Of a stretch of 64,000 nt of DNA, positions 10,947 through 24,300 are shown piece after piece. The stretch spans positions 62,001 to 126,000 of the forward strand of contig VZTG01001873.1 in the NCBI GenBank assembly GCA_013397845.1, given 5' to 3'. The DNA comes from Melanocharis versteri (taxonomy: Eukaryota > Chordata > Aves > Passeriformes > Melanocharitidae). How positions within the stretch are numbered: position 1 is the stretch's first letter; each line of letters starts with the position of its first letter. The notes under the pieces are model-generated. The model made no database searches, was not told the origin of the DNA, and worked only from the letters and a program-made list of their open reading frames with translations. The translations under genes and the position numbers were made by a program.

Positions 10947-13900
10947 GATATTTTATTTTATTGTTGCCCATCTTAGCTGAAGTCCTGTACAACTGCTGGC
11001 TGCAACCCTGGCAGGGATGGCTGTAATGCAAACATAGACCTAAGGCTGAAGTCCTCATCCAGGTATAGTCAGGGCTTTGATCCCAGCAGGATCAAAGCTT
11101 GATTCTCAGCAGGAATTTTGCCCAAGCATCTATCAGGGGTTTCACTGCTCATTCCCAGTGAAGCTCTACCAGTATTTCACATCAGAATAAACCTAAATTG
11201 AAACCACATGTAAAACTCAAGGGTTGAGACTGAAGAGCAAATGGAACTGGGAAGGGAAGTGCAAAAGAGGGCAGACAGTAATAAGTGCAGGCAGCTGTTT
11301 TCATGATGCATCCCACATGCCTGTAATGAGATGGTCTTCAGGTCACTGTCTACTCATGCTTTAGTACAACGTTGGAGACAAGACGAGGCTGAGCTTGAGA
11401 AGATCTGGAGGAGGTTCATTTTTTACTCCTGATCTACCTGGGAACATCGATGAAATTTCTTCTTATTCAAATGATGACAAATAACTTCACCCCAGTGTGG
11501 TTATGGAAAACTGTTTCTCGCCCTATGGCAAGGCCAGGCTAGCACAGTGTGCTACACAGCCTCCGGCTACTGAGCCAGACACCCCAGGATCCTGGAAAGC
11601 CACACTGTGGGAAGCTCACACCCAGTCTGAAGAGACATGCATCAGACTCTGGGATGGAACTTCCATAGTTTCACTATTGCCAAGACTGCTGCTGCAAGCA
11701 GATTACTCGTGCTTGTGACTGACCACCATCCAGCAGCTCTGGGACACTGTGAATGGGGACACAGGGCCATTAAAGTGAGGTTGCTAATTACAGCTGGTGG
11801 TTAATGACATGGCCTCTTGAGTTACTTATTTTAAACAACCACTGAGTGCAAAAATTACAGCTCTGGCTATGGGAGACCCACAAAGCCATAGGCATCTCCT
11901 GTGAGAATCAGCCGTGTAACTCAGAAAAGGTGATTTTAAAGCAGCACAGTCAACCCAGGAGACCTAGAGCTCTCTGCCATTTTAGGAGCAGCTTCTGAGA
12001 TAGACCAGGCCACTCTGGGTAAGCCTGTGTCCTTTTCAAGACCTTCCACTTTCTCTTGAGGCTCATTTAAACTAATAAAAAATGTATAGGAAAACACCTT
12101 ATGGTTGCAAAGATACCTTTAAAAACAGTGTGAACAAACACAGGGGTGCACACATGGAGAATATTGGCTTGCATACCGCTGATCTGCCCAGTTCCCCTCA
12201 CGCTGGTCAACGCTGCCCCTAGTTAATTATTTTTCCACCCTATTAGCAGGTAAGGAGGACAAGTGTTTTGACCTTGCTGTAAGTGGTATTTTGTTTCTCT
12301 CTTACAGCTTGATAGAGCTTGGATCAATCTGTTTCAAGTGTTGCCATCCAGGTCTGGCCGTGGTGCTGGGGAACAGGATGCTGGGTGGCACGAGCAGGAG
12401 CTGGTGCCTCAAAGCACAGCCCAGTGGCAACCCCAGAACACCCAGAGCTGGGGCTGCCTGTGGCATGACAGGAGCAGTGACCTGTGTCATGTAAACAGTC
12501 ACGCTGCAGACTCTGGTTGGCAGCTGTGAGGAATAAAATCACTTAATTTTACAGTGAAAGCTCCTTTGCTGGTGCTCTCAGGAGCTGGGTTAGCAATGCT
12601 GCACACACACATGCATCCATATACAGGTACTTACCACCAGACATCTCTTTTTTACACTGTTACCCCCCTGTACAACTAGGAAGAGCTACATGGAACATGC
12701 ACACCTGACCTCCAGGCAAGCTAACCTGAGCCTCCAAGGTGTTAACCATAGCTTGACAACTCTTTTGAGTTAAATTCCCTCCATGATTTTTCTATTGTTC
12801 CAACGGGTTTTATTTTATTAAAAAAATTAAATGTTTTTCTTATTAAACTGCAGATCTCGGATACAGTAACTCTATGCTGATTTTCTGCTTTTGCCTGTAA
12901 CCCTTCTGCAACTTAATGCTCCCAGCTTTCATTCTCCCTTTTTGTTCCCCAGTGACTCATCTAGGCAGGTATTTTCTTACCATCCTATGCAGCCTCCTAA
13001 GAGACGATGTTCTTTCCAGGTATCAGCTGAAAAATGCAACTGCTCAGAATAGAGCAGAAATGGGAAGGCAATCTGTCAGTCTGGAATGAGTAATTCAGTT
13101 CTTTGTAAAGCAGGGGTTGTTTTTGTTAAAAGCAAAAAAGGGTGAAAAGATCTTAAAGGCAAGATACCTTCACAGCAAGTTATACATTCCTGCATTTAAT
13201 TCACTCTTCAGGTGGAATCACAAGCAGCTCTTACTCTCCAGTACTCTTCAGCAGCAAAAAAAATAAGTATCCATAACTCCTGTGTCATTCTGCCTGCCTT
13301 AACATCCCAGGAATATTATTTTAAAGAGATAAGTTCTTCCTGGGAAAAAAAAAATATTATAAAATTTGAAATGCCATTTCCATGTAGTTAAGACCGCATA
13401 TAAAGTCATCTCCTCAAGGAACCACGCAGATGAAGAGTACAACATTCTGCTTTTGCACACTGTATTAAAAGAGGTTCTCAAATGCTGTCTTCTTGTGTCC
13501 AGGTCTCAGCATGAGCACTGCCTGTCTGTGCCACCCACAGCACCGGCCACAGGAGGTCTCTTGCACACTTCGTCCTGGTTTTGAAGGATTTTTTCTGTCA
13601 GATGACATAATCCAAACTAATTGAATCCCAATTATTTCATAGTGCATGCTAACATGGAACACGAGGACCAGGCCAGCCTTGACCCCAGATTTGCTTGTCT
13701 CTGATCAAATGGAAATAAAAATTACTACTAAGCCATGAGGTTTTCTTGCATGGGCAAATTCTCATGGAGAACAACCACCAGTACTGAGGTCCCAGCCAAA
13801 GACTTGAGCTCCCACATTTGATTTATGGCACATAAATCAAGATGGCTTATGTGATGAAAGCACTTGTATTATCTGTCCATGCAGAGCTGTCTTACTTTTT

Positions 13901-15192
13901 TAGTTCTTTATTATGTAGAAAGATTGTAAAGGCTCCCCAGGGGGAGAAAATTACATCTCTTATTTCCTGATGGCATTCCAAATGAAGATTTTCTCATAGT
14001 TTTTAAATTACAGTGTCCAAACCCTAAATTAAGACTATCCATGGATGTTCCCAGTGTGGTATAGGAATGCTCTGCAAAGGAGGAAATCCTACCTCACCTA
14101 ACCTTCTTGGTGGAGTTCAACATGTTTTCTCTGGAGGTGCCTGACAGCTGGATCCAGTCCATCCAGTTGTGGTCTGTCTTAAATACCTGGCAAGTTTCCT
14201 GCCTCATTCACAATCCTAATGAACATCACACTTTCTGGGAAAAATTACTTCAGCTCTCTGAAGATGCAGGGGAGCTGTGAAAAACTTGAATAAGACTCTT
14301 ACATTCTTCAGAGCTCTGAAGAGAGGGAAGATTTCCAGCTCCCTGACTAGCAACTCTCTTGCTGAGATGATATTTGGCACTTTCTCCTCCTCTTTCTGAG
14401 GAGAGGCAGCCGAGGAGGAACCAGCCTGCTTCTGCTCGTGCCCTGGAGATGTGTTCACACGCTCACACACACACAGATACACACACTTGCACACTCTGCC
14501 ACGGCTCCCCTTCCCCCAGCTCCTCCTGGCGCCTTCTCTGCATGTGGCAAGTGAATAAAATGAACAACTGTGGCTGCTGCAGTCAAAATAAGGCAAAAGC
14601 ATGGAGAGGGAACAAGAACAGAGGCAACAAAGGCACAGCAAATCCATGAAATCAGGACAGGTAAGGGGAAGGAGTGGGGCTAACCTGGTCAGATTAATTC
14701 CTTTGGCTCCCAGCAAAACAGCATGCTCTTGCTGGGAGCTCAGCAATCAGGCCAGAGGAAGATAAAAACCTTGCTCTGGAATGGCATAATTCTGAGAGGG
14801 ATGTTGGGTTTGCCATGCTGACAACCACCACACATCCCATTTTTGGCCATGTTACCCCAAAGCCACCCCACTAGTGATGCTTCCTGTGCAGCTCCTCATT
14901 GTCCAGCCCTTTGGTCACCTCCATGCCACAGGCACGCTCAGCTGGGTGGCTGAGGCCCTACTGGGTCAGTGTGGCTTCCAGGTTTCTCATGGCTAGCACC
15001 CATCAACCTGTCCTGTAACTGCCTGCTCCCACCCAGATGGAAAAACAATTGGTTTGCATGGACCACATGCCCCAGCGAGCCTCAGGCTTTCTGCATGAGC
15101 ACGCTGCACCTGGCCATGGGTTGTGGCAGCTATTTTGGGTCGGAAGCAACCCTCCTCCATTTCTTTCACAAGCAGGTCTAATCAAAAAACCA
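10947..15192. other. Intergenic DNA, no gene recognised
   Basis: AT-rich stretches lie around 12.8 and 13.3 kb. An imperfect CA-type microsatellite lies at about 14,454-14,495. The minus-strand open frame at 14,216-14,746 crosses that microsatellite and shows no known domain, so I do not call it a gene. Confidence 0.55.
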
Positions 15193-15240
15193 CAAAAAGA
15201 AAGTTGGAAGGGACCTCAAGAGGTCTTTTGTCCAGTCACC
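15193..15240 (-). mobile_element. CR1 LINE 3'-end fragment (left half of an inverted pair)
   Basis: GTTGGAAGGGACCTCAAGAG followed by TCCAGTCACCTGTTCAAGCA resembles the reverse complement of a CR1 3' end. The terminal ATTCTATG repeat is missing or degraded. A second CR1 tail in the opposite orientation follows within about 30 bp. Confidence 0.65.
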
Positions 15241-15265
15241 TGTTCAAGCAGAACTGCCACTAATC

Positions 15266-15309
15266 TAGGTCTTTACAGTCCCTTCCAATCCAAACCATTC
15301 TATCATTGA
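15266..15309 (+). mobile_element. CR1 LINE 3'-end fragment (right half of an inverted pair)
   Basis: GGTCTTTACAGTCCCTTCCA followed by ATCCAAACCATTCTATCATTG is a plus-strand CR1 3' terminus. Its GTCCCTTCCAA (15278-15288) is the perfect reverse complement of TTGGAAGGGAC (15204-15214) in the neighbouring fragment. The two 5'-truncated tails therefore sit head to head. Confidence 0.8.
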
Positions 15310-18300
15310 GAAGCTCCTTGTTTAGGCAAGCAGTTCTCCTGAAACTCTTGGTCTGACTGCCCAACAGGAAGTTATGTTTCTCAGCTTTTGGTGTTTTCTT
15401 TGAAAGTTAGCCAGGTTCTCAGCACTTTTTTCCCACTGGTTTCCAAGTTAACTCTGCCTAGCAATTCCCTGAACAAGCCCAAATCTGCTCTCCTGACGCA
15501 GAGACTCCTAAATCTTGCCTACTCAGTCTTTCTCCAGAACCTGCACCCAGTCACCTCAGGATGAGGAGGTGGCCCCATGGTCTCAGCTGTCAGCTCACGT
15601 GCCATTAGTGATTTTCTTTCCTATTTTCATCACTCACTGAGTTTAGATGCAGACCTGCACTGATGTTTGGCATTTCAATGCTAGAAGAGGTGCCTCTCTG
15701 CGCACTTCTCAATGCACAATCATGAGGGGCTGTGTCATGCTTTACCTCATCTGTGTACCAAACAGAGACTGAGCAACCAGAGGTATAAACACTAGCAACT
15801 CTGACAGAGTGTTAAAGGTCAGGCAAGAAAACAAACCATCAGTGCAAATGGTTTGAAAAAAGGTGCTTCAACACTGCTCACCAGGGTACCTGGTGAGATC
15901 AAGGCCTGGGGACAAGAGCAGCTCTGCTGTCCCCGTAGTTTGAAAGGGAAATAAAGTCCCAGCATATTTTTCTCACTGGACTTCTCTGCCCCAAGAGGAA
16001 GAAGCATTTACATTACAGTAATCTCACATTACAGTGTGGCTGGCTTTGCACCTTTCCTTTTGCTACCTGGTTGTCACATCCAGTCCTCAAAGGCCTTACT
16101 CCTCTGGTTGCTGCTATGAGAGGGCTCCTGCTGCCAGAAGCTGCCAAGGGTTAGTCTGATTCAGGATCCAGGCCCTGCATAGTCTCCTCTGGCTTCTCTT
16201 TGAATCAGCAAACTTGTCCTTTCTCAGCCTTCTCCTTGCAAAGCAGGACACACAGTGACTGTGTGCACAACTGCAGTACCCTCCCATAGGGCTGCCTCAT
16301 CTTTGCTGCCTCCCCTGCCAGGGATCACTCTTGATGTAACTGCTTCCACCTCCTTTTACGCCAGGGTAAATATGGGCCATAATTAACCTATTTTCTATTA
16401 TGTAACTAGCTACACCGATGAACAAGAAATAAGATGGGTTTTATCCAGACCTCCTGCCTAAGAGCTTGGCCTCAAACTGCTCTCCCAGATCTCCAGGGAG
16501 AGAGCTTTTGGTGGTGCTATGTTCTGGGAGGCAGTCCCTGTCTCTGGCTATCAAGGAGCTGCTGTTGGAGACCCAGCCCCCAGTTAGAAACCCAACTCTG
16601 CAAGCCTGTGCAATCAATTGACCTAAATGTCTACTGGCATTTGGTGAGGCAGGTGACTGAACCCGAGGGGCCGCAGCCGAACGCCGTTCACCCTGGAGAC
16701 TAATGGCTGGGGACAGCGTGTGTGGAAGGCCTTGAGACCTCCCCACAGACACCCACTGCAGCAGAAACGGAGAGGGAGGGGAGGTGATGAGAGGTGTCAG
16801 AAAGACAGGCAGCCTTCTGCCTCCTGGGGAAAAGGCATCTCCTGGGAGGCTGGCATTGCCCAGGGCAACGGGAGGCAGCTTCTTCTGAGAAACCTTCCAA
16901 ACGGTGGCAGGCAGGCTGGCCCCACGAACCTGCCTTGAGGCAGGGAGGTACGTGCCTGAGCACCAGGCACAGCTGTGTCCATTTTTCTTTTCCTGCTTAT
17001 TAGACCAGTGGGTGCTTGATTTCACCATGCAAAACAGGAGTTTGGGAGCACTAACTCTCCCTCCAATGGTAAGAGCTGATAGCCTATTTGGCAAAGGGTT
17101 CTTGTAGCAAATGAGGATTCAAATTCCCTCCAAGAGGGGCTTGCACCCCATCGGAAAAGGATTGGCGAGGCATCCCTTCAATTCTGAATGGCCTGGTATT
17201 TCCCCTCGTCTAGGTTTGGAATAAAGGTTTTGGGACATAACTTCAAGGGGAAGAGGGAGATAAGGGCAGCAAATCCTGAGTGCAGGATTCATATCTCCCT
17301 CAAATCTTGATAATGGCCAGAATCCAGCCCCAAGAGCTGTCTCACATGTTTCCTGCAGGCCACCATTATGGGGGGGGTCCCTGCTTGTCACATTGTTCTG
17401 TGGATCCTGCTTGGTGGACCCTTCTTGCCTGCCCCTAGGTGGTCTGTACTGCACGTGTTAGAGAGTCCTGTAAGGGCAGAGTGCCCAGCCTTGGAGCATC
17501 ATGGCCTGGCACCAAGAGTTTCCAAGTTTCCAAGCCAGAGGCATGAATGGAGTAAAGCTGTTGCTGGTACCTTCACCCAAATGGGCACAGCAAGGCAAAG
17601 TAAATGCTGTTCCACTCAGCCTGCTGGGGTTTGTTCCCTGTGCCCCACACAGCCCCACACAACACGTCTGCTCAGAGGGTTGGTGCTCCATGCTGGGCCC
17701 TGCAGAGGCAATTGTCTGCTGCAGAAGCTGCCAGAAGGAAAGCGTGTAAGCAGGAAAAACACAATTGTACAGAAGCACTGTGAGTTCAGGATGTGGGATT
17801 TCAGGTTTTCCACTCATCTCCAGACTGGGAGCAGGGTGCTCAGGGCGTTAAGCGCCTCAACCACATTTCCTCTGGGTTTTCTGACAGTGAAATACGAGCA
17901 TCATGTTTATCACCAAGACGTACTCATTATGCTGGAGTTATGTGAGCATGTTTAGTGCACAGCTCTGGGGACTCCATGTGTTCCATGCAGGGACACCCTT
18001 TTACAGCACCTTGAGGCTTTGAGCTGGAGTTCTGCATTGGTGCCAGGCCTGCAGGGAACCTGTTTTGTCCTCCTTCTGAGACAGCCTTTTCAAACCCACC
18101 GACCACCTGGGGACTGAAATGTCATTTTTTCTCATGCTGATCCTGATGTTTGTACTGAATTTCAGCTGGATGATCACCAGTCCTTCTGGAGTCAAGCTGA
18201 GCTGTAGTACTGCTGGGGTGCAGGAAGGGACTTGTGTCCCTTGGCTCCCAGTTAGGTTTCTGGAGATGCAGTTATTGTTCCTGTCTTTGCTGCACAATAT

Positions 18301-21300
18301 CTAGCAAATGATCTGCAGTCAGTTTTTTCAAACACCCAGCATTCACCAGCAAAGCTCGGTCTTCAAAGCATGCAAGTCTTGCTAATGCATCATGATGGAG
18401 GGACAGATTTTAGTAGGAGATTTTAGACATATAGCTTTTTAATTTTAAATTTTTTTTTGCCAACCAGAGTACTGCTATCTTAGAGCAGTCTGGCTCTCTG
18501 CATTCTGTTTTCTCTCTGGTTAATCCTATACATAAAGATGCACACATCACACTCAAAATATGAAATAATACCAAATCAAAAATACAAGTGCAGACTTAGT
18601 TGGTTTGAATGGTACTCTCAGGCTTTCCTGAATGTAATTGTTATTTGTAAGTGTTCTCAAACATTTGAGGAAAAAAAAAATATGCTGTGGGTTGTCTGCA
18701 AATGTTCATTTTGACAAGTTGCTGTCTGTTACTGGTATTGGACTAGTCACACAGTGTATCTTATGTTCCCTAACTGGATGACAAGCTTGGAAAACAGAGG
18801 AATAGCAAGTGACAGATACTAGCATGATTTCTGGTTATTTTTTATAGTTCCTGATTTCATGGGCACTGGAAGCCCTACAAATTTCATGAACAAGATATTA
18901 GGAATGAGGAACTTATTGGGAAATATGCCAGCCATGGCAACTTTGTCAGAAAATGAAAGGCTTAATGATGAATCAGGTAGCTTCCCTTCATACAATGGCA
19001 CTCAGTTACTGAGATGTACAAGGAAAGGCATATAGGAAATAATCAGTAGGATACAGTAAGGTTTGATATGTGAAAGATTTGTCTAAGTACTCCTGGCACA
19101 TCACAAAAAGTGTTTCACAGGTGTTTCATACTTACTTAAACACCAGGGAGAAAAAAAGGAAATGTCCTTAGAGCTTAAAACAACCACCTAGCAGCCCAGA
19201 CACTAATAATCCTTTTGCCCTCTTAAGATGCCCTTCATGCCACTCTCTTTCCACTCTAATAAGTTCAACATAGTTTCAAGCTAGAACAACAATCTTACAG
19301 AGGCACCTTGTTCTCAGAAACTTCTACCTAATGTGTACACAGCGAGCACCTGGTTTCCCAATCAGTTCTTGCATAGAACTGCAATAATTAACCATCTGAG
19401 TCTTGGTTACAGTTCAGTGCAGTTTACTGGTCTGACAAACATATGCCATCCATTAATCAAACAAGCTATTTAAATTAACTGTAAGAGATACAGTTAATAG
19501 AATTTAAACTGATTTTTAAAAATATATTTCAGAGTAAAACTCATGCTTAAAATATTAATGTTTAGCTAAAGGGATTGTAATTTGTTCCAAAGAGAAACTG
19601 CAATATGGGATATGTAGCTTTGGTAGCATTCCTTAACCACAAGAAATTTGGCTCGGTAGGATATTGCCCAGAGCTTCTGTTGCAGTTATACCCCAGGCTC
19701 AGTTCTTCTCTGCTCAAGGCTTCATATTCTTACCTGTCAGAATCATGGAAAGGGATTTTGAAGCTGAAACATGACCTTCAAGTCAACACATGAGTGCATC
19801 CAAACTAAGATGTGGGTAGTAAAGGAAAATGTTCGTTTCAGGTCCCTTTTCCTTAAAGCTCCTTAAAAAGAAAACAGGCCTCCTTCAGAGGCTTTGGACC
19901 ATGGCATCAGCACAGAGTGATGGGAACCTCTGGTTGGTATCAGTTGGTCCAAAAGGTGTCATGTTGTACCACAACCTAGATGGTAGTGACAGATTTGGCC
20001 TGAATTGGGGTGTCAGAATAAGAACACTATTACCACAGTTGAAAGACCATGTTCATATTATCCACACTGAATAAGAAGCATTCTTCCTATCACCCATGCA
20101 ACTGAATTTCCTAGAACTCAGACTTTATGATGTTTGGTGATTTATGGAAGGTGAAGGTCAGGTAAGAACATCCACAGATGTCAAAAAAGATATTCAAATT
20201 AGTAAATTTGTGACCATAGTGGTGAAAAGCTTTGAAGAACCTAGAGTAATCTCGCTGAAAGGCAACTCAAGGCACAGGAAGTGCAATGCAGATAAATGAA
20301 AGAAAATACCTGCTAAAAGGAAAAAAAATCTACACACTGCAAAGTCCCACATGAACCCATTGACTCTGTAAAGACACGTGGATGTAATGCTAGGTTTAGG
20401 CAGGGGCCATATAAGTAGCACATAAATTAAATGGGAAGGTCTGCATACAAACAGAACATGATTCACATACCACATGGCCCCTGCCAGCTCACTGAACATG
20501 ATGGGAACCAGGATGAGGAAACACCATGGGCCCAGCAACAAGGCCTCTCTCCCTCTGCTTGGCAGACATCAGCAATTTAGAAAGGACTTAGAAGGCCCCA
20601 GTAAAGAGCAGGTCTCTCCTACAGATGCTTTCAGCTTGGCTGACACTTCTATAGGCAGTCTCAAAGATGAACAGCACAGGCTTAGAGAAGTGAAGGGATT
20701 CAACTTTGTGTATAAATTGTGAACAGAAGTCAAATGAAAAAAGAGGTTGCCTAAGGAACTATTTCAGCCTCTGTACTATTGTTTAATGCAAGTCTCATTA
20801 ATCACTATGCCAACCATACAGGTTTAAAGGCAGAACTACCCATTTCTGATGGGGGATAGCAACTGAGGGACTGCAAGTGTCATAGCCCTCTCTGAAAAAG
20901 AAAGACAGAAAGGCCTGAAAGTACAAATTTTGAAAAGTACAAAATTTACCTAAGTTGAGGTGGTTCTGGACCTCATTCCAGAAATTCCAGCAACTAGTGC
21001 TACCTTATCACCATATATTTAACAGGGAAGGACAGAGCTGTTGTTCCTCGCTTGCCACCACCACAGAAAGGTGAAGTCACGGATCAGCCAAGGCAGAGCT
21101 CACCTAACACCAAGCAGGGAGAAGCTGGGCGGCTGCTGTGTGTCGGCTGCCTCCCAACTCCTCCGCAATCAATGGAGGGATCGGGCACTGCCACAGGTGA
21201 CTCACGGCTCCGAGGAGAGGTGTCTGAAGTAGGTGGGGTGACTCATCCTCGGGGTGGTCCTCTCCACAGATGTTCACAGGATCCTAGATCACAACATAAA

Positions 21301-24300
21301 TTACATGCCTGCCTTTCCATCCTGTCTTGCATGACAAGGCATTTCTTTCTCTGTTATCTTGCACGTACTTAGGACTTCTGGAGGAATGCACAGCCTTGTC
21401 TGGGACTTGATGCGCTTGGTTAAGGCCTTGTGTATGCAGGAGGCTAGAACTATAAAATGGTTTTCACAACTTTTAGACAATCTGTGCTTCAATTATGTTA
21501 CATCTCAGGCCTTTCCTTTCATGTGATGGCAGTAACAGCAAAGTCAGGGTGAGAGTAAAGCCCAAATCCTGGCAGATGATGAGTGTAGGCAGCAGGACGC
21601 TGGTCATCATGTTCTAACCAGCAGTGCAGAACATTTTAACACTAAGGTGGTAAAACATTGAACACAGAACATTTTGACATCCTATCCTATGTTCCCCATC
21701 TTCCCATGAATCCACAGCATCGTTAGCAGACATGCTGAGGAGTGGATTGTCAGAAAGTCTGTAGTCTTATAAGAGCTTGTTATGTAAAGACTAAAACTGA
21801 ATAAATTAGAAAAGCTTAGTCAGTAGCCATCTCACAACATTAGAACCAAGGAAAAAGTTCTTATGTTAGGTCAGATGCAGAGAGAAAACCAGCAATTATC
21901 TGGAAACTGCACCAACTCAATATGCCTGAGCACCTGTGGCCACATGTCTCCTCTCCTCTTGGAGGCTGGCAGAACTGCCCACACAGGACCCAGAAAACAA
22001 AAAGCAGGACTCAGAAACAGTACTAGGGTTCCCTGTGGGGAAATCCATAGATCTGCCACTGGGACATGTGGGATGCCACATCTACCCTCTGATCTTTTTG
22101 TGTTAACACATCTCTGAATAAAAAGCATAAAGTCCTCCTGAAGGCAAAAAAAAAAAAAAAGATTGACTTCAACATTTATGGAGTCAGGCCACAAGGAAGG
22201 GATCCAGAAGCTTTGCTTTGCATCCAGATGTGCTTTTGTTGATACCTTCCCTAAGGGGATAAACATTTTTCTGTCTGTCAGACTGTGGTTATGTTAAATG
22301 CTTTAAACCCATGTCTCATAATGAGCACCACTGAGAGCACTGGCTCTGTACAGCAGATGGCTGCAGAACATGAGCGCCCTGAGAAATCCAGGGGATGGTC
22401 TTGAGCTGTGTTTTTGTGTTATCTGCCTTCAGCTGGCACTGGAAAACCCAATACATCACTTTGACAGTGAGGGTGCTAAGCCTCCACCAGCATAACACCC
22501 CAGCAGAGGTCCTGATTCCTGAGGTGCATGGTTTGGAAGTGTGATTTCACTGCTTGTACACGCAGCAGCGGTTTTCACCTCTAAGGAAGGGTAACTTTTG
22601 TGCCTCTTGCGACTATCTGGTTTTTTTCTTGGCACATTTCACAATGACACCTTTCTGGGCATCTTGGAAATGAAGTTAATAAAGAAGTGGATCGAATTGC
22701 CCGTTCTTGAGTAGAGGGACACAAAATAAGCACTGTATTTCAAAACTGGTTAATAATGTTCATGGAGGGCTTGATTCCACCAAAGTTAGTCATGCTGAGT
22801 AGTTTCTTTTTCCACAAGTAGCCTATTCATCTCAATTAGATTAGTCACAGCATGAGGAGAACAGAATTGGACTTTGAATAATTTCAATTAATTTTCTTCT
22901 GTAAAAAAGCACTATTAATTAATATTTCCCGTTTCCTCGGCATTTGGCAAATACGTTTTAACTATGCATAAATATTACTCATTTTCTACATTTTCTTCAC
23001 ATAAAACATTTTTGATAGTTTGTCAAGTTCCACTTAGCTTTTTAATACAGTTTTTTGTCTAAGCATAATTCACTGCATGATCTAAGCAGAAGTGCCAGCC
23101 CAGAGCAGGCATCACTTTATTCTGCTAAAGTTTAGAGTCCTTCCAGTGAGGGACAAATTTTTTATGTACAGAATTAGGAGAATTATTTGACTGATCTAAT
23201 GAAATTACTAACATTCAATGTTATCTTTTCTATGTCTTTAATATTATCTTACCTATGTAGAGAAGTGCTGAGATCTGCATTTAATCTTCGTGGTCAAACA
23301 TGATGCAATTTTGAATCAAAACTCTCTTCCACTCCTACATGCCGCTCTGGGTCTTCTTCCATGTAGGATAAGATGTCCTCTTCTGAAAACCACAGCGTGA
23401 TAAATAAATTGCAGAGTATCAGTGTGCAGGTGTCTCTAAATATAGGAGAGGGGGATCTTGTGGAGTATCTAAAGCATACCTATGGCCTCAGGATCAGAGA
23501 CGGTGACTTTGCTCCAAAAATGTAACAGAAGGAAGGAGCTGTGCTTCCAGAAAGAGGTGCTAGAGCTGGATGAAATTCCTACATCAGAGGAATTCCCAGG
23601 CAGGAATGGAGGGGCTATTGACCTCCAAAAGCAGGGGTGAGATGTTGTTCCTGAGTTTAGCCCTGCTGGTCCCACATGCTAAAGGGCTAAATACAGAGAT
23701 ACAGTTTCTGTATCTCTGCTTCTGATCATAAGCAAAGGTATAAACAGATTAATGAAAGGTTCAGCACAAGCTTCCAGAGGGAAATGGAGGGAGATTCATC
23801 TGCCGTCAACAGCACCAGTGGGATACTGAGGGCAGTCAGGTGAACTGTGGGATTGGGGTTCTGACAGAGATGTTCCTGAACCACTTCTGCAGACAGATGT
23901 GTTCCATGACTCGGTACCGTGGGGAAGCAGGGGCACTGGTTGTTTGCCTGATCTGCTGCCAGATAAATGCCAGTCCTTAGTGGCACATACACAGTTTTCC
24001 TCAGAAGTATCTTTAGTTGATGAAAATATCTGGCCAGTTCTGCCCAGGGGAGTCTTCTCCGAGAGCCTCTGGAAACATCTGAACAACAAGATCCACCTGC
24101 TGCCTGCATATCCACAGGGATTTTTGGTGGCATTTGATGAGGTCCAAGTCTGTGCTCATGTCTAAGAGCTTTGACGTGCTACAAGTGAGTTATAAAGGTT
24201 AGAGGAAAATCTGAAAAGGGGAGAAACTGGTTTCACTCAATGCTTAGACACCTCTCTTTTTAACTTCTCCTGTGAAACTGATACCTGCCAGAAGTTTCAC

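Noticed and set aside
17368..17955. 195-codon plus-strand open frame
   Set aside because: No recognisable domain or splice context, and overlapping minus-strand frames are also open.
18823..19038. Protein-like patch around MGTGSPTNFMNKILGMRN after an acceptor-like TTTTTTATAG
   Set aside because: Only about 60-70 codons open, ends at stops on both sides, and no family is recognised; chance is the simpler explanation.
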